64,000 bases of DNA from Proales similis (lineage: Eukaryota > Rotifera > Eurotatoria > Ploima > Proalidae): contig JAGVRJ010000007.1 of NCBI GenBank assembly GCA_019059635.1, forward strand, positions 1,798,001 through 1,862,000. Direction: 5' to 3'. Numbering within the stretch: position 1 is the first letter of the stretch; every line of letters starts with the position of its first letter. The notes beneath the pieces are model-generated. The model ran no database searches and had not been told where the DNA came from. It saw nothing but the letters and a program-made list of their open reading frames with translations. This document shows positions 23,360 to 37,551 of the stretch, one piece after another. Both the position numbers and the translations under genes were made by a program.

Positions 23360-23929
23360 AGAAGATTGTTTATTCCAATTGCGTCGACTCGTTCTAGATC
23401 AGCTACCTTTTATTATTATTGTTATTATGACGTTTGTAAAGAAACGAGCGCATAGACGCCGATTAATGAGACAAGACCGAATATTGGTGAAGGGGCAAAG
23501 TTTTTGTTTCACTCGAACGTTCTAATCGCTTCGATTTCACCTTATCTCAACCATCATAAAAGGTAGTTGTTAGTCAAAAGTTTAGAATTATGAGAGAATT
23601 ATGAACTGCAGCAGCAGCCGCCGTCGGTTTGTGCGATTATTATGGCCAATGTTGAATGTTTTATTTTAAAAACTTAGGCGCCCATTGAGTAGAAAATTTT
23701 GGCTTTTTCGCTCCTCGTGATGTCGATGCGCTCAGCAACTTTTTCGACTTTTTCATTTAACCGCCAACAGCTTTGTTCCATCAAACGAATTGAACAAGCT
23801 GGTCAACTCAGCGATTAATCAAGGCGAGATTCTCCGCTCCCACAAAAGCTGATAATAAAAACGCATTCCTTGAGCTATGTGTGAAGTGTTCAGTTTGGTT
23901 TTGATTGTTAGGGGCTTAAGTTAGCCAAG

Positions 23930-23949
23930 ATGATGATGATGATGATGAT
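23930..23949. repeat. ATG trinucleotide repeat
   Basis: A run of about six to seven GAT/ATG units. Confidence 0.85.
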
Positions 23950-24292
23950 TAACACCAGTGATTTGTGTGCGTGCGTGCGGGTGTGTGTGTGTGGGGCATA
24001 CCAAAGGGGGCGAAGGCTTGGTAAGCAAATTCTGCTCAAGATGAGTCATAGTTCGAGTTTCTCTAACGAGACGAGGTCGAGTCGATCTGTACGTAGGCCA
24101 GTCTCCTTTTGCATCCACAGGATTTCTTCTCGTTCCCTTCTTGTTCCCTCGCGTCACTGAAAGGCCTTCACATTCTCATTATTCTTGTTTTTTATTATTA
24201 CTTTCATTTCACTTCTTTCTAAGCCTTTCTAATTAAATATTCTTCGTTCGGCTTAGTGCTTGATTGCCAACACAAACTTGCATACTTTTCGT

Positions 24293-24308
24293 GCGGCGGC
24301 GGCGGCGG
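24293..24308. repeat. CGG trinucleotide repeat
   Basis: A run of five CGG units in otherwise AT-rich surroundings. Confidence 0.8.
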
Positions 24309-24641
24309 TGACGCGCAAGCCTGGACGGATCGAGAAATAATTTAACATTTAATTGTCGACCGAAAAGAAAATTGAAGGTCTCGTGCAAAATCATCCATGC
24401 CCTGGGTAGAACGCGTTTATCTATTTCTTATCGCCGACGCAGAGTGTGCCGTTCTTTGAAAGCCCTGTTTAGACCGAATAAGCAATACACAAGCTGCCAC
24501 GAGCTTTTCTGTTGTATTTTCCATCTTTAACAAGAGATATTTTCTCTTAAATTGCAATTCATTTTTGTTGTTTTTTTTGGCTGGTAGATGACGAGCTGGT
24601 GAAATCATGCGCGACAATTAATTTGGCGAATATTTCCAACA

Positions 24642-27600
24642 ATGATATTGGACGACTGCGGTCTGATGGATGCAAACTCGTCAGAGCGGCGCGAATCTAA
24701 GGATTCGGCCGAAGAAAACTTTCTATTCGGTGGAGTGCTTAAAAGTTTGGTAGCACTGACCGCGCCCAAAGAGGATTCACTGCTCGCCATGACAACCGAT
24801 GACATAACAACCACAAGTGAAATGACGGCGCCCAGTGCGCCACGCCCCAAAGCAGGTTATTGTCGCTCTGAAACTTCTCATCACATAAGCACACTTAACC
24901 CAGCCCGGCTGCTAATACTCTCCCTATAGCCTATCGACTAATTACGGACTCTGTCCGATCAGGCCAATCAGCTTCATGTGCGTCCGATTTATGATTATGG
25001 CCATTAGTTGTTGACCATAATTTCGATCATAATTCCGGACATGAGGCAGCGCCTGCTTTCAATTAAAGTCCGCCGCTTCCAAAACTTGTTTACATAGCCG
25101 CTCGCTATGTGGCCAATAATCTTCGTGCTCTCTCTACTCTTTCATACTCTTTGCATTTTTATAGACGAGACTCGCGCCAAATTCTCGGCCGATAGAATAA
25201 GAAGTTCGCTCGGAGAGATTACTGCCGGTCGTCTGAGTGCATCAGCCATTTGGAATAGCTGGTCGAACAGAAATCGAAACAGAAAAAGGCGTGAGATTGG
25301 CGAAGAAGCCTCACACTCACAATTTCGTATCGACCTAAATCACTCGGACACTTGCACTCCACTCCAATCTCAATCAAGTCAGCTTCTTTCTCACACTTCT
25401 TTCGACTCGACCAGTTCTATGCCTGTGGAAATCGAGCCGACCGGCTTTGCAGAGCTCTCAAGCTCGACAAACGCGCGTCTCACTCAAGTCAGCATGCAAG
25501 ACTCGGATGTGTCTAGCCAAGTCAAAATGAAGCAAAAGCTTCTCGAGTACTGCGTCCTCGAAGAGAAGCAGGCTAGGCTGTTGAAAGTACTCTGCCAAGT
25601 CTACTCCGATTTGAAAGATGACAGCGAACAGAGCAGAATTTGCGACGAAGCTGATTTGTTAAAAGTGTTCTTTGTCGTCATTGAATTAAAAGGCCTAGCG
25701 ACGCATGTACATACGGAAGTTGGCGTTCAGCTTCGCCAAAGATACCAACACGAATGGGACTCCAAGTCTTTTTTCGGCGACATCCTCACAACCTACTATC
25801 ACTACTACAAGGCCTACAAAGCGATCCTGCAACGCTACCCAAGTTGCCAAGTGGCTCTCTCCAACATGCTCAAGCGAAAGCAGTTTGCCTTGAGTCTAAA
25901 AAAGCTTCTGGTAGGTTTATTCGTTTCACCGAGCCTTTAAATTGAGGCGTTTAAATGCTCGCCAATTTATTAAAGGAGAAGCACCGAGAAGAGCTCGAGA
26001 ACGTCAACAGACTGGACATGATGCTCGATCGGCTTGTTGACTTTCCCAGACGAAGTGTTCAGCTGCTAGAGAGCTACATTAAGCTTCTAGAGCCAGACAC
26101 TCAAGAGTACACTCAAATGAAAAGTAAAACCAGGCATCGATTTCAATTTTTAAATTACCAGACTAATGACAGCTGATTTGAAGCCGTTCTGCATTCGTTC
26201 AATCACATATTCGAGAGCACCAACGAGTCCCTTAAAGAAATGGAGAACTTTCAGCTTTGCTACGAGCTCCAGCATCGACTAGAAACGCAGTCAAAATTGA
26301 ATCTTGTACAACAAGGAAGGCAGCTGATCAAGCACAGTCGAATAATCAAAGTGTCCAAACGCAACGGCGAACTACAGCCCAGAGAGCTCATACTGTTCAA
26401 CGACATTCTGCTCGTCTGTAGGCCGGATTTGTTCACTGAAAGACTTACGGTGAGATACGAGATACCGACTAAAAAGCTCAGAGTGGTATCTGACTCGGGC
26501 CCGGCCAGCGAGCTTGTATTCAGAATAATCGGCTCGGATCAAAATAACGAATTTAAAGTCGAGTGAGCTGACTTTTCCTGCAAATAGCTTTGGCCTCTCT
26601 TTTAAAAAGAAAATCGAAATTTGCAGAACACGAAAAGAAAAAGAATCTTGGATGCAAGCTTTTGCCCGAGTCAAAGATATAACAATAATTGAGAATGGCG
26701 AAGCAAGCGACACAGCACAATTAAACGACGTATTGAAAATCGGAGTAAGTGAGAATGCCAAGCCATAGAGCACATGGAAATAAAAATTCGAATTTGAAAG
26801 ATTCACCCTCCGATATGGGTAAAAGACAGCGAGCGATCGGAGTGCTCGGGCTGTCGAGAGGCGTTCACAACATTCAGGCGACGTCATCACTGTCGAACTT
26901 GTGGTCGAGTAAGCTCAGCGTCTAAACAGTTCTCTTTTATTCAGCAAATTGAAAATTCAATTATCAGATTTATTGCCACAACTGCTGCAACTCGTACGTG
27001 CCTGTGAAATTTACCGAGTTCAAAGAGAAGGTCCGGGTGTGCCGAAACTGTTTCTGCTTATTGGGTCCAATTTACAGGAACTTTGTGAACCAACAGGGAA
27101 GAGACGCGCTGTTAGAAAGCGACAACCAGGAAGAGTTCAGCAATATCGAGCTTGCTCTTCAAATGAGCAAAGTGGGCCCGAGAAAGAACAAAAATATTGT
27201 GAATTTAGCGGCCAGCTCGTCGAATTCAAACACGTCGCTTGAAATCGAAGAAGCGACCCAGCAGAAATCAAACGAAATAGTCTTCAGGCCAGAAATAGAG
27301 CCGGCCAGTCCATCTTCGCCTCTAAACGAGGATCAGCTCAAATACATTGAACTGTTCATGAACGTGTCGAGCAGTGAAGAGGATAATCTCACGCCGAGCG
27401 AAAGTGACGCATTCGACAATTCCAATGAACAAGCGAGTGACACAAGCCTCGATCGAGCTGGTCTTAAAGAGCTCGAGACAATCGAAAAGCGGCAAATTAG
27501 AAGCACGTCCTTAATGCTGGGAATCAACAAGCAAAAGGAAAACATAATGGAAGACCATGCCTATGTAGCTGAACTGCCTCTCCTCACCAGCCAACCGACC

Positions 27601-28057
27601 GAATCGAGTGAGCAAAGCAACGCAGCCAAGCCTCAATGGCAACATCTTTACCTGGTGCTCTACTCTGACTTGACCATTTCTCTGTTTCCCTCCAAAATGG
27701 TAAGAGCATCCTTAGATTAGCAACTAGGCCAAGTTAAAGCTCAAGACTGTTTTAAGAAGAAACTTCAGCCCAACACAATCATTCAGACGAGCAATTTTGA
27801 GCTCGTCGAGGACATAAATGACACGACTCTCGGCTTGAATTTAGTCAAGATTCCCGAGCTAGAAGACACCAAAGGCAGCAAGCTGAGTCAGCTGTGCAAT
27901 CGACTGCGCATGTTTGAATGCAATTATCAAATTCGCTTTCAGAACTCTGACATAAAGTAAGTGCACAAAACTCAAAAGCGCTCAAATCGACCATTTCTAA
28001 TCTGAATCAAATAGAAAACGTTGGATTTCAGCGCTCGTTTCAATCACAAATTCGTAG
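24642..28057 (+). CDS. FGD-like: FGD-like protein: DH, PH, FYVE, PH
   Basis: FGD proteins are Cdc42 exchange factors targeted to PI3P membranes. Nine exons: 24642-24855, 25165-25910, 25976-26123, 26184-26562, 26627-26744, 26801-26908, 26968-27699, 27769-27956 and 28015-28057, giving about 891 residues. After a polar N-terminus comes a DH-like helical region (from KLLEYCVLEEKQARLL to LESYIKLLEP), a PH domain (GRQLIKHSRIIKVS, LILFNDILLVC, KESWMQAF), a FYVE finger with WVKD, RRRHHCR and RVCRNC, a disordered acidic stretch, and a second PH split over three exons (WQHLYLVLYSDLTISLF to KRWISALVSI). The FYVE keeps all three PI3P signatures. The DH domain lacks the usual QR pair before PRY, reading Val-Asp. 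The first exon and the exact start of exon 8 (27769 or 27787) are least certain. Confidence 0.87.
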
Positions 28058-29283
28058 TTTTCTAACCAACTCCAGCAATTCTAAACAGTCTCATGCGTCT
28101 TTTTCTAATTTTTCTTCTTTTGACAATTGTTGAATTGTTATTTTTTTTCTAGCGGCGTTTTCAATTTATTCGTTCTCTTGACGAGTTATCCATGCCCGAA
28201 CAAAATTACAAGTTGCTAATTTCACGTTAATAAATGACTTGTGCATTTAGACCGAATGTCCTGAACCAAGTTTAACCCATGAGACCTTGGTAGTTGTAAG
28301 GTAGTTGACGGTTAGGCTGTTTAAGCGATCCATTTTCGAATGTTCATGGATATGGCCACAATACCAAACCAGCGGCGATAGCAACAGTTCTGATGAGCAA
28401 CATTGGGAGAGAGACGGCGCTCCAGAGCAACTACTGACCAACCAACCAGGTGGCTATGATGCTTTGCCACTTGATCGAATTGGACGTGCTTCGTCTGATC
28501 GATTAGTGTGAGCCAGACAGGTTGAGATTAAGGAAAAAGTTTTAGCTCCAAACAGCTGAAAGAGACATTCACCGGCTAATAGAGGGTTGGGAATGAATCT
28601 AAATAGGGCTAAGCTCAGTGTTTATTGTCACAAGTGATTAAGCTCGGATGGGACTCGGGAAATCAAAAGCGATGATTAAACAGCGCATAAGACAGGCGAG
28701 CATTATTCACGAAGCGGCATAAAATATGGTGCAAGTTGGCGCGCGAGTCAATCGCCACGATTTCAGAGCTAAATTGATGTATTGGGCCAAGACTACGGGC
28801 CAGTGCTAGTGGGCGGAGAGGCAGTGTGTGTAGGCTCGTACTGATGACCACCAACAGCATAAACACACAGCGTTAATGAGTTACGGGCGGGGAGAGGCTA
28901 TCGCATTATGAAGCGACATTCGAAACATTGAGCTTACGCGCACTCTCTCCCTCGTTCGCTCGCCATTATTCATGCACGCCAAGTTCAGTTCAGTTTGAAA
29001 TGAGCCACGCTGGCCGAGTTAAGTGACGCTCGCTTATTTCTTCTAGTTTTCTTTTTTATTAGCCGGCGCGTGTTGGCACATAATCATAGCAGATAAGATA
29101 AGTTTGCGATTGAGCTCATTGCTCACAAGAGCTATTATAATAAAATATGAAAACATGGAGAGAGAGAGGATTCGGACCTCCGAAAGTCGGACGCGCGCCA
29201 ACATTTTCATTCCAGCGTTTCTTGGCTCTAATCTACTTCTAACGGCTTCTTCTTTGTTCAGATAGACAAGTTGATTCGACGTT
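28058..29283. other. Intergenic region upstream of alpha-spectrin
   Basis: No gene supported. It includes the FGD-like 3' UTR and the spectrin promoter and 5' UTR. A TTTGTTCAG acceptor-like motif ends near 29261, 22 nt before the spectrin start codon, and implies either a 5' UTR intron or a trans-splice site. Confidence 0.55.
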
Positions 29284-32200
29284 ATGAGCGAACAACAATC
29301 ATCACCAGCAGTTGAAGACGTGGCTGTCGAAGAGCCCAAAGACATCAAGGTTCTAGAGACGGCCGAGGATATTCAAGCGAGACGAGAGCAAGTCTTGCGT
29401 CGATACGAGGAGTTCAAAGACGCGGCCAGAGTTCGCCGTGATCGACTGGAAGACGCGCGAGCCTTTCAGTACTTCAAGAGAGACGCGGACGAAATCGAGG
29501 CATGGATTCAAGAGAAGCTCCAAACAGCCGAGAGTGGCGACGAAGGCGCACTGATCAAAGACGCCAGCAACCTTCAGGCCAAAATGCAGAAGCATGAGGC
29601 GTTCGAGGCCGAAGTAGCAGCCCACTACAACGCCATCACTGCGTTAGACGAAAGTGGCGGCGAGCTCATTCGCAACGAACACTACGCCAGCGTTCAGATT
29701 CAAGAGCGATTAGATGAGATCCATAGGCTGTGGGAAGAGCTGAGAGCTCGACTTCACGCGCGCCAAAAGAGACTTGAGCAGACGCTCAAGTTGGTCAAGT
29801 TCGTGCGCGACTGCGACGAGCTTCTCTACTGGATTAGAGACAAAGAGAGCATGGTCAGCTCGGACGAGACCGGCAACGATCTTGAACATGTTCAAGCCCT
29901 GCAGAAGAAATACGAAGAATTTCAAAAAGAACTGTCGGCCCGAGAAGACCAGCTTCTGGAATTGAACCGGCGAGCGGACGAGCTGGCAGATGAGCTGGCC
30001 GATGTGACTCCAGTTCGAACCAAGCAAACTGAACTGAACGATGCGTGGAAAGCACTGAGAGCGAATGCACTCCTCAGACAAGAGCGCTTGTTCGGCGCTC
30101 AGCAGATTCAAAGAGTGAATCGTGACATGGATGAGGCGATCGCATGGATCAATGAGAAAGAAGCGATTCTGTCCTCGGACGATTATGGCAAAGATTTGGC
30201 CAACGTGCAAGCGCTCCAGCGCAAACACGAGGCTGTCGAACGCGACTTGGCCGCCTTGTCTGACAAGGTGGACGCATTGCGACGTGAGGCCGAGCGAGTT
30301 TCCTCTTCGAACTCTGAGCAGACAAACGCCGCATTGGACGAGCGAAACGAGCAGCAGCTCAGATCCAAGCTGGACGAGATGAACTCGCATTGGACACGTT
30401 TGCAAGAAAAGTCGAGCGAGCGCAAAAGGCGCCTGGAAGAATCGTACCAGCTTCATACGTTTCTGAGCGATCATCGCGATCTAATCAACTGGTACAACGA
30501 AATGAGCGCAGTGATGAGCGCCGATGATGTTGCCAAGGACGTGAGCTCGGCCGAGGCGCTGATTGAGCGACACTCTGAATACAAGAGCGAGCTGGAGTCG
30601 CGCGATGACATGCTCTCGCGAACTGTGACCAGCGCTGAGCAACTGGTCGAGTCAATCGACCAGCGACACCGCCAGCTCATTCATGAACGCATTGAGCAGC
30701 TGAGAAGCGAACGAGAGCGACTTGAAAAGTTGTGGCAAGAGAAGCAGCGGATCTACAGCCAGTCGCTTGAGCTTCAGCTCTTCTTACGCGACGCAGAACA
30801 AGCGGACGCGTGGATCAGCAAACAGGAGTCGTTCTTGAGCAACCAGAGCGTTGGCGATTCACTTGACGACGTCGAGGCATTGATAAGCAAGCAGGAGGAC
30901 TTTGAAAAGTCGCTGGCAGCACACGACGAAAAGGCCAAGCATCTCATGCAGAACGCCGACAATCTAATCGAGTTGGGCAACGTCGACGCCGAGCAGATTG
31001 AGCGCAAGCGAAACTATTTGCTCGAGAGACGCGAGAGAATGCAGGCCAATTCAGAGCGGCGTCGAGCCCAGCTCAACGAGGCTCACAAATTCTTCATGTT
31101 CGAGCGCGATTGCGACGAGTTGAACTCGTGGATCAACGAGAAGCTCAAGTTGGCGCAGAGCGAGGAATATCTCGACCCTTCGAACCTGCAGGCCAAACAG
31201 CAGAAGCATGGAAACTTTGAGTGCGAGCTGAGCGCGCATCAGCCGCGAGTGGAGACACTTTGCAGCACTGGCCGTCAATTAGCTGACGAAGGTCACTACG
31301 CTGCGGACAAGATCGGCGAACGTGTCGAGAGCATCATGCGACAATGGGATCGACTTGTGAACGCGTGCGAGCGAAAGGGAACTCGTTTGAAGGAGGCGAT
31401 CGCTGCGCAGGCCTACACTCGCAATGTAGACGATATTGACATGTGGCTGGGCGAATGCGAGGCCCAGCTGGCCAACGATGACCTTGGCAAAGATTTGACG
31501 AGCGTTCAAAACTTGCAGAAGAAGCTCAAAGATCTCGAGGCCGACATTCTGGCTCGCGAGGAACGAGTCGAAGGAGTGCGAATGCAAGCCAAGGAGTTCG
31601 AGGCCAACGGACACTTTGATGCGGAGAATATTGCAAACAGAATGGAAGCTCTCACTCAGCGATATTCCTCATTGTTCGAGCCGATTCAGAACAGAAAGCA
31701 ACGATTGAACGAATCGCTTCAATATCAGCAGATCGTGCGCGACATCGAGGACGAGGAGACTTGGATCAGAGAAAAAGAGCCGGCAATGGGAATGGCCTCT
31801 CAGCCGATAACAGGCTCGTCTGGCCGAGATTTGATCGGCGTGAGAAATCTGTGCCAGAAGCATCAGGCCATCATGGCTGAGCTGGCCGGACACGAGCCGC
31901 GCGTTCGTCGAACTTGCAACGAAGCAGAAGATATGATCCAGTGCGAGCATTTCGCCTCGCAGGACATCAAGTCGCGAGTGGTCCATCTCCAGAACAGATG
32001 GCAGCTTCTTAAAGAGAGAGCGCAACAACGAAAGCAGGAGCTGGACGATGCGCTTCACATTCAACAGTACTTGACTGATGCCACTGAGGCCGAGTCGTGG
32101 ATGCGTGAGAAAGAGCCGCTGCTCGACTCGACCGACTTTGGCAAAGATGAAGACGCCGCCGAAGCGCTGCTCAAAAAGCACCAGGCTCTCATGGCTGATA

Positions 32201-35200
32201 TAGAGGCATACGAGTCGACGATCAGAGTGGATCTGAGAAACGCGGCAGGCGACTGCAAGTCTCGCGAGGCGAACCTGAACTCAAAAGGCGGAGTGGCATT
32301 GGGCGAGAGGCAGTTTGTCGTCGCCGTTTATGACTATGTTGAGCAGAGTCCTCGTGATGTGTCGATCAAGAGAGGCGATGTTCTCACTTTGATCAACGCC
32401 AACAACAAAGACTGGTGGAAAGTAGAGATAAACGATCGACAAGGCTTTGTGCCCGCGAGCTATGTGAAGAGAATTGAAGTCGGCGCTGATTACCAGCAGC
32501 AGCAACAGCAGACTGGCAGCCAACCAGCTACAGTCAGTGTTGAAGAACGCCAACAGCAGATCGAGTCAATGTATGAACATTTGATACGATTGGGCCGAGA
32601 GCGCTTGGCTCGTCTTCAGAACGCATGCGATGCGCACAAGCTAATGCGCGAAGCGGCCGACCTTCAACTGTGGCTTGCCGAAAAAGAAAAGATCGCCAGC
32701 GAGCAGAGCATCGGCGAGACGCCCGATGAAGTTGAGCTGTGCACTCGTCGATTCGAAGAGTTCCGCAAAGACTTGAAAGTAAACGAGCAGCGAATCAATG
32801 AGCTAAATCGCATTGCCGAGCGCCTGCGACAAATGGGCGCTACGCCTGCCCACTCGTCAGAGCGAATCAACGAAGAAATTGAAATTCTCAACATCAAGTG
32901 GACAGAGCTTCAAAAAGTAACTGCTCACAGACAGCACAAGCTGATGAGCGCCCATGAGGTGCAGCGATTCCAGCGAGACGCCGACGAAACAATGGACTGG
33001 ATAAATGAGAAGAACGACGCGCTTCAAATGGACGAGGCCGAGCACGGCACCGACCTGCCCAGCGTCAAGCGACTTCAACGCAAGCACGATGGCTTCGAGC
33101 GTGATTTGGATGCCCTTGGCGAACGTGTGCGTGAGCTCGACGACGTCTCGCAGCGCCTCATCAACACCCATCCCGATCAAGCTGAACTGATATTCGAAAA
33201 GCAAACACAAATTCAAACCGCCTGGACTCAGCTGACTCAGAAAGCCGATCTGCGCCGCATCAAGCTAAACGAGTCGTTTGAATATCAAAACTTTTTGTCA
33301 AGCTTCAGAGACTTGTCCTCGTGGATAAACTCGATGGTGTCGCAAGTCTCGACCGACGAGCTGGCCCACGACGTGCTCGGCGCCGAAGCTCTTCTTGCTC
33401 GCAATCACGTAAGTCTCACGCTTTTCTCTCTTTTATCCTGGCACAAACGGCCAACATTCGCGCACCGATTTCATTTCTCGCACAGACGCTTCGTCTTCAA
33501 ATCGAAGCAAAATATGAGTATTTGGTAAAGGAAAACCGAGCCGCACGATCTGTTTCTCTATCAAGCTCAGCCAGCCTATGGCGCCCAACGTCGAATCTGT
33601 TCTCTTTTAGCTATTCAGACAAAAAGCAAAAACTTTGTGTCCTCTCGTACTCTAATGAACGTTCGCTCTCAAATCTGTTCTTTCGCCTGTGTCTCTTGTG
33701 TTCTACTTTTTAAATGTTTTCCTTCTCCTTTGACATGTTTTAATTGAGAATTTGCAACAAAAAAAAGGAACACCGAATGGAAATAGACGCCAGAAGCGAC
33801 ACGTTCCAGGACTTTGAAGACTACGGAAACCAGCTGATACTCAACGGCCACTACGAAGGCGAGAACATAAAAGCAAAACTGTTTGAGATGCAAGAAGCTC
33901 GAGACGAGCTGGAGCGCGCGTGGAAGGCCCGTCAGACCAAGCTGGATCAGTGTCTGCATGTGCAGTTGTTCAATCGCGACTGTGAAGCGATTGAGCAGTG
34001 GATGAAGCAGCGCGAGAACGCACTCCGCGACGACCAGTCTGGCAACGAAAGTGTGGAGACTGCAATCAAAAGACACGAAGACTTCAACCGGGCCATAAAC
34101 GCTCAAGAGGAGAAGGTCACCTATTTGCAGACATTCGCCAATCAGCTCATCAACAGCGACAACTACGACCGCCAGTCGGTGCAGGATCGCATCGAGAACG
34201 TGCTGGAAAGATGGCAAAGGCTGAGAGAAGCGCTAGTTGAATACAGATCTAAACTAGGCGAGTCACAGACCCTGCAGGACTTCTCCAAAGACGCAGATGA
34301 GATCGAGGCCTGGCTCATGGAAAAGAGACAAGCCATTTCAGACGACAGCATCAAAGAAGCATCCAACATTCAGGTAAGCGCTTTCGACTCTTGTTTGCTC
34401 AAACGACATCGCCAATCTCTGTCCATTCTTCCTCACACGTTTTGTAGAAACCTGTCTACGAGGTACAATGTGTGCTGTCGAGTTAACTCTAACATTCGTG
34501 TCCGTTTTTCAAACTAAACACTCACACTGCATGCCTTTGCACCTTAAATGTTCATTCATTTGGCTAATCGATTCGATTGAAAATAGAGCAAAAAGCAGAA
34601 GCATCAAGTGATCGAGGCCGAAATACTCTCCAACAAGGACCGCATTCAGTCGATTCTGAAAACGGGCGAGAACCTGATAAAGAAGGACAAGTGCTCGGGT
34701 CTCGAGGGCGAAGTGGACAAGAGACTCGGCCAGATTACCGAGCAATGGGAAGTGCTTATGCAAAAGACAAGCGAGAAGACGCTCTTGTTGAACCAGGCGT
34801 CTGATCAGCAAACGTTCAATGCTGGCATCAAGGACATTGAGTTCTGGCTCGGCCTGGTCGAGAATCAGCTTCAAAACGAAGAGCTCGGCCGCGACTTGGC
34901 CGGCGTTCAAAATCTGTCGAAGAAGCACCAGATCATCGAAGCGGACGTGGGCACTCACGCCGAACAAATCAAAGAGCTAAACGACAAGGCCGAGCAGTTC
35001 AAAAAGAACGAGCTGTTTGACGTCGAAGGCACCCAGAACACAATGCAGACGATCAACGATCGATACGAAAGAGTGAAGAAAGCGGTCGGTGACCGGCGCA
35101 GTCGACTCAATGAGGCCAACACGTTGTTTCAGTTCTTGCGTGACCTCGACGACGAAGAAGCTTGGATCAGAGAGAAGAAGCTTTTGGTGGGCAGCGAAGA

Positions 35201-37244
35201 CTACGGACGTGATTTGAGCACTGTGCAAAATCTGCGCAAAAAGCACAAGCGACTGGACAATGAGCTGAACTCGCACGAGCCGGCCGTGCAGCAACTTCAG
35301 CAGTTGGCCCAGCACCTTTCGGCCGAGTCGAGCATTGGCGCCGAGGATCTTGAGAAGCGATGTGCGCAGCTGCAGAGCAACTGGGACGAGCTGCGTCAAC
35401 TTACGTCGGAGAGAGGCTCTCGCCTTGACCAGTCATTGGCCTACCAGAACTGGTTCGCGGCGATCGAGGAAGAGCTTGCCTGGATCAGCGAGAAGCATCA
35501 CGTCGTGTCGAGCAGCGAATGTGGAGGCACTCTGGCCGCCGCTCAGAGCTTGATCAAGAAGCACGATGCGTTTGAGACTGATCTGGACGTTCACCAGGAG
35601 CGTTTGGACGAGATAATTAAACAAGGCGAGCAGTTGATCCAATCAGGCAATCACCATTCGGTTCAAATCGGCGAGAGTCTGCAGAACGCGGCGCAAATGA
35701 ACCGAAAGCTAAATGAGATCGCCAACGACCGCAAGGAGCGTCTCCGACAGAACTTGGCCACACTGCAGTTCTTCTGGAAAGCGGACGTGGTCGAAAGCTG
35801 GATCGACGAGAAGCGCGCCCAGCTCAATTCGGACGACTGCGGAAACAGCTTGAGCAGTGTGCAGAACTTGATAGCCAAACACGAGACATTCATGTCTGGT
35901 CTGCAAGCATTTGAGAACGAGGGCATCAAATCGATCACGCAGTTAAAGGACGAGCTCCAGTCCAAGAGTCATCCAAACGAGCTCGATCGCATCAATCAAA
36001 AGTACGAGGAGGTGATCGAACATTGGAACTCTCTGCTGGCTGCGAGCGACTCGCGCAAGTCTCAGCTCAAATCGGCTGAATCGCGCTTCAGAGATATTGA
36101 CGACCTCTATCTGATGTTTGCCAAGAAAGCGTCCACTTTCAATTCCTGGTTCGAGAATGCCGAAGAAGATCTGACCGACCCGGTCAAGTGCAACTCACTC
36201 GACGAGATCCAAGAGCTAATGAAGGCGCACGAGCGTTTCATGAGCACGCTCAAAAACGCCATGCACGAGTTCGAAGAGCTTCAGCTTCTCGACGACCAGA
36301 TCAAGCAGCAGCAAATCGGGCCCAATCCGTACACTTGGTTCACCATGGACACACTTCGTGACACATGGCGCTCGTTGCAGAAAGCGATCGGCGATCGTGA
36401 GCGCGAGCTCCAAGAAGAAACCAGACGTCAAGAGGAGAACGACAGACTGAGACAGCAGTTTGCGCTGGCTGCGTCCAATTTCTACAAACTGCTCACCGAC
36501 ACGCGTAACGAGATGATTGAGATCGGCACCAACATCACCAGTCTAGAGCAGCAGCTTGTCGCCACCAAGGCCAAACTCGATCAGATTAGAGGCTTCAAGA
36601 ACGAGGCGAAGAAAATTGACGAGCTGAACGCTCGACTCGAAGACCGACTCATAATGGACAACAAATACACTGAGCACAGCAATCTGAGCCTTTCTCAGGC
36701 GCTTGACCAGCTCGACCAGTTGGGATTGAGAATGATCCACAATCTAGAGCAGCAGATACAGGCCCGAAATCAGTCGGGCGTGACCGAACAGTCGTTGCGC
36801 GAGTTCTCAATGATGTTCAAGCATTTCGACCGAGAAAAGACTGGCAAGCTCGATCATGATCAGTTCAAGTCTTGCTTGCGTGCGCTCGGCTACGATCTGC
36901 CAATGGTGCAAGAGGGCCAGACAGACGAGCTTTTCGAAAGCATCCTCGACCTTGTCGACCCCAATCGAGACGGATACGTCAACCTCCAGGACTACATGGC
37001 GTTCATGATAAGCCGAGAAACGGACAACATCTCCTCCGTTTCTGACGTCCTCAACGCATTCAAGGCGTTGACAGAAAACGGCGAACGACCGTTCATTACA
37101 CGCGAGGAGCTCGCTGCCAACCTACCGCCCGAGCAAGTAGACTACTGTTTGCGCAAGATGAATCAATACAAAGACGGCACAGGCCACGAAGTCCCAGGCG
37201 CATATGATTATCAAGAGTTTACTAGCTCGCTGTTCAGCGTCTAA
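29284..37244 (+). CDS. SPTAN: Spectrin alpha chain (alpha-II type)
   Basis: This is the actin-crosslinking, calmodulin-superfamily-tipped alpha subunit of the membrane skeleton. Three coding exons: 29284-33408 (4.1 kb), 33768-34373 and 34587-37244, giving about 2462 residues against about 2470 in human SPTAN1. It contains a partial N-terminal helix for beta-spectrin pairing, some twenty triple-helical repeats with recurring [14 protein letters not shown]-type motifs, an SH3 domain near residues 1010-1065 ([34 protein letters not shown]) and C-terminal EF-hands ([34 protein letters not shown]). The vertebrate calpain/caspase loop after repeat 10 is absent. The two introns are 359 and 213 nt, longer than most here. 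The start follows GTT and has no upstream in-frame ATG that I favour. Confidence 0.97.
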
Positions 37245-37545
37245 ATTCCCTTGCATTTCGTTTTTTTTCTTTCTCCCCTTTTTCCTTGTCAGTCCACCGC
37301 CATTCTGCTGGTGTCTCTGTGGACGCATGTCTGTTCAATTTCACAAGCTTCTCTATTAGATAGATAGACAAAATCGTTTAATTTAAGCAAAATAGGAGCA
37401 CAGAGCTCCTACATTACGCTTTGGCTTCAACTTTGAATCAGCAACAACACAAACAACCACTTCAGCAAACTAATCAGCGAATTAGAACCAAATTCGTCAA
37501 TTTAAACCTTAACCCTCAATTGTTTGAGTCTAGTTTTAAAAATTC

Positions 37546-37551
37546 AATAAA
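37546..37551 (+). terminator. Poly(A) signal of alpha-spectrin
   Basis: AATAAA about 300 nt after the spectrin stop codon, the first clear signal in the 3' UTR. Confidence 0.55.

Larger units (their letters stand above)
23258..24641. other. Intergenic region between TMBIM and the FGD-like gene
   Basis: No gene is supported. It has an ATG trinucleotide repeat at 23930-23949, a GT-rich run near 23980-23995 and a CGG repeat at about 24293-24308. The His-rich minus-strand frame near 23921-24157 is only a translation of the ATG repeat. Confidence 0.55.

Noticed and set aside
29160-29200. A tRNA B-box-like string (minus strand) in a possible tRNA
   Set aside because: I found no matching A box, anticodon stem or acceptor stem around it.
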